This document shows, piece by piece, positions 1 through 5,762 of a stretch of 11,139 bases of DNA. The translations under genes were made by a program, and so were the position numbers. The DNA is from Deltaproteobacteria bacterium. GTDB lineage: Bacteria > Desulfobacterota > Desulfarculia > Adiutricales > Adiutricaceae. The number at the start of each line of letters is the position of its first letter. Position 1 is the first letter of the stretch. The notes under the pieces are model-generated. The model did no database searches, had not been told where the DNA came from, and was given only the letters and a program-made list of their open reading frames with translations. The stretch lies in contig JAIRNQ010000271.1 in NCBI GenBank assembly GCA_031257955.1, positions 1-11,139 of the forward strand, given 5' to 3'.

Positions 1-1568
1 CGAGATATGGAGACGGGTTTGCGGCCGGGCTCGAAGAAGGAGAAGTTCTCCGAGTAAAGGTCGGCCATTTCTTTGGCCTTCTTGCCGGTTTGGGCCGAGA
101 CCCAGCGGTCCAGAAAGGCGGTGAGGTAGGGTCGGACGTTGGACGGGACGGCCTTGGCCAATTCTTGGCCCGGGCCGACCATAAGGGGCAGTATGTCTTG
201 GGGCAAGAGGTTCTCGACCCGCTTCCAGAGGTTGGCCGCCGCCGTCTTGGGGATGTCGGCCTTGGGCGGGTAGCGGAAGATTATGGGCGTGCTGCCGTTG
301 GGCCGGCCGACCAGGTAGAGACCCGGCTCCTTAAAATCCGGGGCGGCTATTTCGGCCTTTAGTCCCGGGACGTCGCCGCCACCTTGCCACAGTCGGGCCA
401 TTTTTTGGCCGTTTTCGACCACCAGGGCCACGCCGGTTTGGGGTAGGTTAAGAACCGAGGGCGGAAGCGAAGGCAGGCCCAGAGCCCCCTCGGGGGCCGG
501 CTCGGCCGAAGGGGTGGCCTGGGGTCCCGGCGCCAGGGGGAGGGCATCCTCGGATTGGGGCAAGGCGGCGACCGTGGCCGCGTCCGGGCCCGGGTTGGAG
601 GGCCAGAGGAGCCAGGCCATGATCCCGGCCAAGAGGGCGGCGGCCACGAAGGAGAGCCAGGGACGGCCCCCGATTTTTTGGCGCTCGCGTTCCCGCCCGG
701 CCCCGGCGGCCACCTTGGCCGCCTTTTCGTTGACGACGATGGGTTTGTCAAAGTTGGCCTTGGCCTGGATGACGTGGGCGGTGGTGACCGGGTTTTTGCC
801 GGCGGCCCAGGCGGTCATGAGCGATCTTTCGGCCAGGGCGTTTATGGTCCCGGGAAGACCTTTACTCAAGTTTCTTAGGGTGGTCAGGGCTTCGGCGGTA
901 AAAAGTTCTTTGGTGGCCCCGGCCACGGCCAGGCGATGGCGGGTATATTCGATGGTCTCCCCCAGGCTGAGGGGTTTAAGCTCAAGGCGCAAGGCCTCCC
1001 CGATCGCCTCCTCGGGCAGCCAGAGCTCGACCGGGTCCACCTCCGGAGGGGGCCCAGGGCCCGGGTCCGGGGCCGTGCCGGTCAGAAAGAGGCAAAAGCG
1101 GCCATGCCAGGCGGGATCCAGCCGGGAGAGGGTTAAGAGATCCGAGAGGGTCTCGGGGTTAAGCCCGTCGGCATCGTCGACGGCCAATATGAAGCCCAGA
1201 CCGTCCAGCAAGGTTTCGTCGACGGCGTTTTGAAAAAAGCCCAATAGTTCTTCGTCCCTGGCCGAGGGCGGGCACTTGAAGCCCAGCCCCAGGAAGGTCA
1301 GGGCCTGCCTAAGGACGAAGGGAAAGTTGGCCGTCGGGTCCAGGGCCGGTGTCATGCGGCTCTCCCCGGAGACGGCCTGGGGCAGCCTCTTAACGCACTC
1401 GCTCTTGCCAGCGCCCTCGGGCCCGGTTAAGACCACCAGGGGCGGCAAAACCGGTTCGGTCAGAAGGCGGCAAAGCTTATCAAAAACCTCTCCCCGATAG
1501 AAAAACTTGGCCTCAAGGGTAGGTTTGAAAGGCCTCTGGCTAAGTTTGAAATACTCTTCGTAGTCCAT
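1..1568 (-). CDS. ExeA/GspA-like AAA ATPase, membrane-anchored, C-terminus cut by window edge
   Basis: The frame stays open from ATG at 1568 to the left edge, giving 522 residues with no stop. Residues 4-35 match the ExeA N-terminal signature (YFKLSQRPF... FFYRGEVFDKL). Walker A is GPEGAGKS at 49-56. Walker B is about 126-133 (ILAVDDAD). A helical lid region follows to about 270. A basic stretch (RERERQK) precedes one transmembrane segment at about 304-323, then a Pro/Ala linker. From about 480 the protein reads YLTAFLDRWVSAQTGKK and ADLYSENFSFF, which resembles an NTF2-like (DUF4440-type) start. In ExeA proteins the ATPase is cytoplasmic and the tail periplasmic, usually binding peptidoglycan to help a secretin assemble. 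Here the tail looks different, and no secretion genes are in view. The start has only a weak ribosome site (GGAAA). It lies downstream of an AT-rich promoter region. The ATPase family is secure; the NTF2 call is tentative. Confidence 0.85.
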   Translation of the reverse strand, partial: MDYEEYFKLSQRPFKPTLEAKFFYRGEVFDKLCRLLTEPVLPPLVVLTGPEGAGKSECVKRLPQAVSGESRMTPALDPTANFPFVLRQALTFLGLGFKCPPSARDEELLGFFQNAVDETLLDGLGFILAVDDADGLNPETLSDLLTLSRLDPAWHGRFCLFLTGTAPDPGPGPPPEVDPVELWLPEEAIGEALRLELKPLSLGETIEYTRHRLAVAGATKELFTAEALTTLRNLSKGLPGTINALAERSLMTAWAAGKNPVTTAHVIQAKANFDKPIVVNEKAAKVAAGAGRERERQKIGGRPWLSFVAAALLAGIMAWLLWPSNPGPDAATVAALPQSEDALPLAPGPQATPSAEPAPEGALGLPSLPPSVLNLPQTGVALVVENGQKMARLWQGGGDVPGLKAEIAAPDFKEPGLYLVGRPNGSTPIIFRYPPKADIPKTAAANLWKRVENLLPQDILPLMVGPGQELAKAVPSNVRPYLTAFLDRWVSAQTGKKAKEMADLYSENFSFFEPGRKPVSIS

Positions 1569-1619
1569 GCGCAAAGTTTCCGGGACGGCTTGGGACGGGT
1601 TAGGGATCCCTTGGGACTC

Positions 1620-1649
1620 TTGGCATAAAGTCCATAGGTTTCTTATAAT
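1620..1649 (+). promoter_or_regulatory. Candidate + strand promoter with no gene behind it
   Basis: TTGGCA (1620-1625) and a perfect TATAAT (1644-1649) are 18 bases apart on the + strand. Every gene here is on the minus strand, so a transcript would run antisense into the 3' end of the radical SAM gene. AT-rich DNA yields such matches by chance, so this is weak without transcript data. Confidence 0.25.
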
Positions 1650-1655
1650 CGTTAT

Positions 1656-1684
1656 ATATTAGCATGATTATGGTAAGGCTTCAA
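1656..1684 (-). promoter_or_regulatory. Candidate sigma-70 promoter of the ExeA-like gene
   Basis: On the minus strand TTGAAG (1684-1679) and TAATAT (1661-1656) are separated by 17 bases, in the most AT-rich stretch of the window. Transcription would begin near 1649, leaving a leader of about 80 bases before the ATG at 1568. Each box matches consensus at four of six positions. Support is position, spacing and composition only. Confidence 0.4.
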
Positions 1685-1866
1685 TAACCGGATCGGAAAT
1701 AAAAAAAACCGTTATCCCTTGCCAAAAACTATAGGCATTGTAATCATTTTTGTGAGGCGGGGGCGGGCGTCGGGCTAAAAAAGTTGGCCCCACGGGCGTA
1801 ATAATTGGCCGTTTCGCCTCTTAAATGGAGGAGGTGGGCTAATCGATCCTGGGCCACGGTGTCTTT

Positions 1867-1892
1867 TAAAGGGCCGGCGGGTGGGCCCTTTA
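1867..1892 (-). terminator. Hairpin including the radical SAM stop codon
   Basis: A perfect 9-bp inverted repeat, TAAAGGGCC with GGCCCTTTA and an 8-base loop, begins at the stop codon itself. It is followed on the minus strand by AAAAGAC rather than a T-run, so it may be a 3'-end stabilising stem or a weak terminator rather than a classical intrinsic terminator. Confidence 0.45.
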
Positions 1893-2978
1893 GAAGGCGC
1901 CGGAGTCGGCGCAGAGCTGGCAGGCCGGGGGTAGGCGGCCGTCCAGGTGGGCTTGACGCAAGGCCTTAAGGTCAGCGGAGAGCCAGATGTCCGAGACCGG
2001 GGTGGTTTGGGCCTCCAGGGGCAGAAGCTCCCGACCGTACCATGAGCAGCATGGCCAAGCCCGGCCCAGCCGGTCCAGGCCCAGGCGCTGCCAGGGTTGC
2101 TGGCAGAAGGCCCGAGGGGCCGGCGGGTTTTGGGGACCGGGCTTTTCCAGGCCGGTCCCGGGAAACCAGATGGGTTGTTGGAGGGAGAGGAGATCGGCGG
2201 CGCCGGACCAGCGTTCGACAAAAGGCGCCAGTTCGGCTTGGTTTTGGGGAAGCATTAGAAAACTCAGTCTTAGAAGCGGGAGTTTTTGCTTTCTTTTGGT
2301 CCGCCCCTCCAGAAAAAGGTCTATGGACCGTTCCAGGCGGTACAGCTCGCCGCCGCGGCGGATTTGCCGGTAAGTCTCGGGCCGGACGGCGTCCAGAGAG
2401 ATCTCCAGGCGTGTAAGGCCGCAGTCCAGAAGCCGTTCGATAAGGGTCCGGTCCAGGGCTTGGCCGTTGGTGCCCAGGCGGATGTCCATTAGGCCGGCTC
2501 GGTCGGCCAGGGCGATGTAGCGGGGGATGCTCGGGTTAAGCAGCGGCTCGCTGGCCAGGCCTAGGGTCAGGGCCGGCAGGGTGTGTTCTCTGGCTTGGGC
2601 CATGAGGCTTAGGTAAAGGGCCTCGGGCATGGGGGCATAGCGGCGGTCTTTGGGGCTATTGGGGAGGGGGCACATGAGGCAGCTAAGGCCACAGCCAGAG
2701 TTTACGGCCAGATCCAGGCTCAGCGGGAAGTCCCCCACCTCCCGGCCCGGGGCGGCGGCGGACCAGGCGGCCCGGTAATCCAAAAACCTTTGGCCGTAAA
2801 GGCTTGCCAGGAGTTTCAGGTAACGGTTTTCGGCCTGGTAGAGGACGGCCTGGCCGCCCGGCGGACGGTGGACCTCGTCAAATGGGTTCGGGACAAGATC
2901 CGGGAGTCCGTCCGGGGCGGCGGCGCCGGGGGCACCGCCAGTGGGTCGCCATGGCGGCTCGGTTGAGTTTTCGCTCAT
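1890..2978 (-). CDS. Radical SAM enzyme with SPASM-like C-terminal cysteines
   Basis: This 362-residue protein has the 4Fe-4S SAM-cluster motif C96-X3-C100-X2-C103 (CGLSCLMC), preceded by the usual FPLSLDLAVNSG strand. LGTNGQALD (168-176) and EISLDAVRPETYRQIRRGG (192-210) are typical core barrel segments. The C-terminal region has FCQQPW (C292), the CC pair 310-311 after DRLGRAWP, and CQLC (C353, C356), arranged as in SPASM or twitch domains that bind auxiliary Fe-S clusters. Family members modify peptides, proteins or small molecules by radical chemistry; the substrate is unknown. The ATG overlaps the stop of the preceding gene by four bases (ATGA), so translation is probably coupled to the disordered LytR_C-like protein. 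The first 85 residues are Pro/Gly-rich then helical. The fold is certain, the substrate is not. Confidence 0.93.
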   Translation of the reverse strand: MSENSTEPPWRPTGGAPGAAAPDGLPDLVPNPFDEVHRPPGGQAVLYQAENRYLKLLASLYGQRFLDYRAAWSAAAPGREVGDFPLSLDLAVNSGCGLSCLMCPLPNSPKDRRYAPMPEALYLSLMAQAREHTLPALTLGLASEPLLNPSIPRYIALADRAGLMDIRLGTNGQALDRTLIERLLDCGLTRLEISLDAVRPETYRQIRRGGELYRLERSIDLFLEGRTKRKQKLPLLRLSFLMLPQNQAELAPFVERWSGAADLLSLQQPIWFPGTGLEKPGPQNPPAPRAFCQQPWQRLGLDRLGRAWPCCSWYGRELLPLEAQTTPVSDIWLSADLKALRQAHLDGRLPPACQLCADSGAF

Positions 2979-4939
2979 CTGATTATCACGACCGCCTCGG
3001 CCGGTAGCGCCTCCCGGCTAGCCACCAGCTGTCTGGGTCCGGGCAGTCGCCGGGCCAGGGCCTTGGCTTGGCCTTGGCGTCCGCTTTGGTAGGTGATGAC
3101 CGTCTGGCCGCCGGTCCCGCTGGGTCCGCGGCTGGTGACCGAAACGACCCGGTAGCCCATGCGGCTCAGGACCATGCGGTAGTCCTCGCCGACCGAGGGG
3201 TTTCCGGTTTCGTTAACCACCATGACCGAAAGGTTGGGCTTGGCCGTGGCGGCCGATTTGGCCTTGCTCTTGGCCTTACCCGTGGACTTGCCCGTGGACT
3301 TGGACGCCGAGCCGCCGGTGGTGCCGGATCCTTTTTTGGCTTGGGACTTGGCTCGGCCTTGGCCGTCGGTTTTGGCCGCCTGGCTCAGATCGCCGCCTTT
3401 GGGGGCGGGCCCGGGAACGCCGGGTTCCAGGATGGCCGCCGAGCCGACTTTGGGCCGCATGCCCTCTTCCATCAAAAGCGAGCCGGCCTTGGCTATGGCC
3501 AGGTTTAGTTCGTCGTCGCCGGGTTCGGGCAAAGCTTCGGGGCTATCCGGCGCTTGGGCACCGGGGGCCAATCCAGCCTGAGCCAATCCAGCCGGAGACT
3601 GGGCGGAAGGCCCGGGCGGCGGGGGCAAGGCCGAGGATATCTGAGGGCTTCCCGATACCGGCGGTGGCGCCGGCGGGGAGGCCGCTTGGGCGGCCGGAGG
3701 GGGCGGGGTCAGCGGGAGGCTCACGGAAGAAGAGCCTTCCTGGCCGGCGGGGGCAGCGGAAGGATCCGGGGCCATGAAATCGGAAAATAGTTCGTTTAGC
3801 TGCGGATCCCGCGACTGGGGTGGGCTAAGTTGGCCGCTGATCGAGGAGGCGCCGGAGGCTGGCCCGGCCACCGGGCCGTTAGCTTGGTCGGCCACTGGGC
3901 TATCGGTTTGGCCGTTTTCCGGCAGGGTCAGGGGCTGGGGCTGGGCCTGTTCCGGGGTCTCGGGCAAGAGGTCGCTGAAAAGCTCTCTAAGGGCCGGATC
4001 GCCTCCCTGGCTATCAGAGGTACCCCCGGAGGCCGTCGGGCCCGTCACGGGCGCCTCAGGCCCATTGGCGGGGGGATTTTCGGCAAGGGTCGGAGTGGGG
4101 GAATTCCTGGGTCGGTCGAACTGGCCAATCTCCATCTGCTGCCAGCGACCTTGGCTGGCGTCAAAATCCGGCAGCGGCCCGCTGGCCGAGGGGGTCCCGG
4201 CGGTCTCCCGGGAGGCCCGTTGCCAGGGCGGTGGGGGCGGGGTGACCACTTGGCCCTGGAAGCTGGAGTAGTCGGGCGTCTGGGCGGCCGTCGGGGGGTT
4301 TAAGTCCCCGCCTTGGCCCTGGTCGGCCAGGCCCTGGGCGGGCTGGTCCGTACCGGTTTGGCTTTGGCCGGGATCACCTTGCGTAAGCGGGGGGACGGTC
4401 AGCTCGGCGTCGAGCGGACCGGCGGCCCTGGGGGCTTCGGGGGTTAGGTTGTCCAGAACGCCTTCGTCGCCGCCGCCCTCGTCGGCCAGATCGGTCGGGG
4501 CGTAGGGCAGCTCATAGGGCGACTGGGAGGCCGGCTGGGCCACCGGTTGGGTGGTCGCCGGTTGGGCCACGGTCGGCTGGGCCACCGGTTGGGCCACGGT
4601 CGGCTGGGTAGCGGGCTGGGCGGTCGCCGGTTGGGCCATGGGCTGGGCCGCCGGTTGGGTGGCCGGGGGCAAGGCCCCGGGCAGGGACTCGGCACTTACC
4701 GGCGGCGGGGGCGCCGGGGCCATGGAGGGCGGAAGCTGGGGCATGGAAGAGGCGGGCGCGGCTTGGCCGGACGGGGAAGACGGCGAGGGCTCGTCCTCTT
4801 CCTCGGAAAATAGCGTGGTCAGATCGTCGTCCTGGGCGACCAGCGGGGCGACCAACGGGGCGCCGCCAAAGGCCAAAAGCCAAGCCAGCAAGACGATGGC
4901 GAAAACCGTCGCCGCGGTCGTTTTAAAGTCGTTGGGCAT
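2975..4939 (-). CDS. Membrane-anchored disordered Pro/Ala/Gln-rich protein with LytR_C-like C-terminus
   Basis: Residues 8-26 form an uncleaved signal anchor or signal peptide (TVFAIVLLAWLLAFGG). Residues 36-568 look disordered: an AQP/TQP-type repeat tract at 92-139, proline runs, and a Lys/Ser/Gly segment at 528-568 resembling basic histone-like tails. The motif D-D/P-x-L-x-x-L-F-S-D/E occurs at 37-46, 314-323 and 378-387. Residues 569-654 (LSVMVVNETG..., YRMVLSRMGYRVVSV, TVITYQSG, QAKALARRLPG, AVVIIR) resemble the LytR_C domain, a small alpha/beta fold found in envelope proteins. Most of the chain probably sits in the periplasm. I chose ATG 4939 because a GGGGG-like site precedes it; ATG 4969 would add ten residues and lacks one. 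It is the first gene of an operon with the radical SAM enzyme. The function is unknown. The domain call is moderate; the gene is near-certain given the 1.96-kb open frame and the coupling. Confidence 0.88.
   Translation of the reverse strand: MPNDFKTTAATVFAIVLLAWLLAFGGAPLVAPLVAQDDDLTTLFSEEEDEPSPSSPSGQAAPASSMPQLPPSMAPAPPPPVSAESLPGALPPATQPAAQPMAQPATAQPATQPTVAQPVAQPTVAQPATTQPVAQPASQSPYELPYAPTDLADEGGGDEGVLDNLTPEAPRAAGPLDAELTVPPLTQGDPGQSQTGTDQPAQGLADQGQGGDLNPPTAAQTPDYSSFQGQVVTPPPPPWQRASRETAGTPSASGPLPDFDASQGRWQQMEIGQFDRPRNSPTPTLAENPPANGPEAPVTGPTASGGTSDSQGGDPALRELFSDLLPETPEQAQPQPLTLPENGQTDSPVADQANGPVAGPASGASSISGQLSPPQSRDPQLNELFSDFMAPDPSAAPAGQEGSSSVSLPLTPPPPAAQAASPPAPPPVSGSPQISSALPPPPGPSAQSPAGLAQAGLAPGAQAPDSPEALPEPGDDELNLAIAKAGSLLMEEGMRPKVGSAAILEPGVPGPAPKGGDLSQAAKTDGQGRAKSQAKKGSGTTGGSASKSTGKSTGKAKSKAKSAATAKPNLSVMVVNETGNPSVGEDYRMVLSRMGYRVVSVTSRGPSGTGGQTVITYQSGRQGQAKALARRLPGPRQLVASREALPAEAVVIIR
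4523..4666 (-). repeat. Coding low-complexity repeat (AQP/TQP/VAQP)
   Basis: About 48 residues are built from variants of A/T-Q-P and T-V-A-Q-P-V-A-Q-P units, from DNA repeats of GGTTGGGCCACGGTCGGCTG type on the + strand. The repeat is in frame, so unit gain or loss would alter linker length without breaking the gene. It is the likeliest place for length variation between strains. Confidence 0.85.
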
Positions 4940-4967
4940 ATTAGCCCCCGTCCGTCTGCCGGACCCC

Positions 4968-5085
4968 ATAAGTTAGATAGAATTGGGAGGCCGTAAACTT
5001 GCCCCCACAATTGGGCCCTGGGTCCCGTAAGTTAGATAGAATCGGGAGGCCGTAAACTTGGCCGCGCAATTGGGCCCTGGGTCCC
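4968..5085. repeat. Two-copy 59-bp tandem duplication upstream of the LytR_C-like gene
   Basis: Copy one is about 4968-5026 and copy two 5027-5085, an exact 59-base period. Both contain GTTAGATAGAAT, GGGAGGCCGTAAACTT and CAATTGGGCCCTGGGTCCC, with differences mainly in the ATTGGG/ATCGGG and GCCCCCACA/GGCCGCGCA segments. It lies between the BOF gene terminator and the next start, so it is probably leader or promoter DNA of the downstream operon. Confidence 0.9.
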
Positions 5086-5101
5086 CAATTCCAAAAATGA
5101 A

Positions 5102-5129
5102 GCAATATTTAGGCCAGTATTTTAGTCAA
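5102..5129 (-). promoter_or_regulatory. Weak candidate promoter of the LytR_C-like/radical SAM operon
   Basis: TTGACT (5129-5124) matches the -35 consensus at five of six positions. TATTGC lies 16 bases on as a poor -10, in the only AT-rich stretch of this gap. It begins right after the BOF hairpin and precedes the 59-bp duplication. If used, the leader would be about 155 bases and carry both repeat copies. Confidence 0.25.
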
Positions 5130-5130
5130 A

Positions 5131-5153
5131 GCCCCCGCCGGTCGGGGCGGGGG
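5131..5153 (-). terminator. Terminator hairpin after the BOF gene
   Basis: A perfect 8-bp stem, CCCCCGCC with GGCGGGGG around a 6-base loop, starts seven bases past the BOF stop. Past the stem the minus strand reads CTTTGACTAAAATA, a broken T-run. Position and stem strength suggest a terminator; the poor U-tract lowers confidence. Confidence 0.6.
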
Positions 5154-5160
5154 AGCGGCA

Positions 5161-5577
5161 TTAGCCGACCTTGGAGATGGAGTCCACGTCCACCTCGATG
5201 CTGTTCCAGTCCTTGTCGATTTCGCCACGGATTTCGACCGTGTCGTCGGGGGTAACGTTTAGGCCGTTCCATTTGTTGTTGTCGATGTCCAGGTTGATCT
5301 CGCCGGTAGCGTCCTTGAAAAGGTACTTGTCTTTGCCCAGGTGGCGGACGATTTGGCCTTGGAGAATCACGTAAGAGTCGTCGCGCTGGCGGAGAGCCTC
5401 GGTTACCGTGGCCGTGGCCAGCCCGGGACCGGTAAAGCCGCCGCCGACGGCCGGACCGGAAGGGCCTTGAAAGCCATCTTGGGCTTCGGCCGAAGTGGCC
5501 GGGGCCATGACCAAGGTTATGGTCAGGGCCAAGGTCAGACCCAAAAAGAAAAGCGAGAGTGTCAAAAGCTGTTTCAT
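5161..5577 (-). CDS. Exported BOF-family (YgiW/YdeI-like) OB-fold protein
   Basis: The 138-residue protein starts with a signal peptide (MKQLLTLSLFFLGLTLALTI, cleavage probably in the ATSAEAQ region). After a Gly/Pro linker with the family's GFTGPG segment comes the bacterial OB-fold: DDSYVILQGQIVRHLGKDKY, LFKDATGEINLDIDNNKWNG, LNVTPDDTVEIRGEID and KDWNSIEVDVDSISKV. These match the YgiW/YdeI pattern of Y-V-x-L-x-G-x-I, Y-x-F-x-D-x-x-G-x-I and W-G-x-x-V-x-P. Members are small periplasmic proteins linked to stress tolerance in enteric bacteria; a molecular ligand is not firmly known. I chose ATG 5577 because it gives a normal signal peptide and has GGGA nine bases upstream. The upstream ATGs at 5592 and 5622 would bury the signal peptide. 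It looks monocistronic, with its own promoter region and a hairpin after the stop. Confidence 0.92.
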   Translation of the reverse strand: MKQLLTLSLFFLGLTLALTITLVMAPATSAEAQDGFQGPSGPAVGGGFTGPGLATATVTEALRQRDDSYVILQGQIVRHLGKDKYLFKDATGEINLDIDNNKWNGLNVTPDDTVEIRGEIDKDWNSIEVDVDSISKVG

Positions 5578-5627
5578 TTTTACCAATCCCATAAAAATGC
5601 CGCTATGGCCAAGGAAGGCCAAGGTTA

Positions 5628-5660
5628 ATTATAGGGGGGCCAATTCCGGCCCCATGGGGC
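5628..5660 (-). promoter_or_regulatory. Candidate promoter and palindromic operator of the BOF gene
   Basis: A perfect TATAAT lies at 5633-5628, 50 bases before the ATG. No -35 consensus stands at the proper distance. Instead there is a 12-bp palindrome, GCCCCATGGGGC (5649-5660), overlapping an inverted repeat GGGGCC-N6-GGCCCC (5636-5653). This is the layout expected of a factor-dependent or repressed promoter, but GC-rich palindromes arise readily here. Confidence 0.35.
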
Positions 5661-5702
5661 GCGAGAGCCTGACTTATTTTAGCCAAAGGCTTGGATTATT
5701 TC

Positions 5703-5724
5703 AAACCGGCCAAACGACCGGTTT
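5703..5724 (-). terminator. Second hairpin downstream of the antiporter gene
   Basis: AAACCGG and CCGGTTT form a 7-bp stem with an 8-base loop. On the minus strand the stem ends in GGTTT followed by GAAATAATCC, giving a modest T-containing tail. It may act as the antiporter gene's terminator together with the stronger stem just upstream of it at 5730-5757. Confidence 0.4.
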
Positions 5725-5729
5725 AGCCG

Positions 5730-5757
5730 CCGTGGCCAGCGTCTGGGCTGGCCACGG
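5730..5757 (-). terminator. Strong hairpin right after the antiporter stop
   Basis: CCGTGGCCAGC pairs perfectly with GCTGGCCACGG, an 11-bp stem with a 6-base loop, five bases past the antiporter stop codon. It lacks a T-run, so it is either a Rho-independent terminator of the U-less type or a 3'-end protective stem. Confidence 0.55.
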
Positions 5758-5762
5758 GGCCG

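Larger units (their letters stand above)
1569..1889. other. Intergenic gap, 321 bp, AT-rich core
   Basis: I see no gene in this stretch between the radical SAM stop and the ExeA-like start. The 1620-1760 core is strikingly AT-rich against its surroundings and holds candidate promoters on both strands (1656-1684 minus, 1620-1649 plus), including eight As at 1702-1709. Near the ExeA-like start four GGGAC/GGGAT boxes recur at 1582, 1592, 1603 and 1613, about one helical turn apart. Confidence 0.7.

Noticed and set aside
514..1233. Long + strand open frame of 239 codons
   Set aside because: It lies antisense to the ExeA-like coding sequence, is low-complexity Ser/Arg/Pro/Gly-rich, has no recognisable domain, and is expected in GC-rich DNA opposite a real gene. 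The same holds for the + strand frames over the other genes.
1775..2221. Minus-strand open frame of 148 codons overlapping the radical SAM 3' end
   Set aside because: It is mostly an alternate frame of the radical SAM gene, Pro/Arg/Ser-rich, with no domain and no ribosome site.
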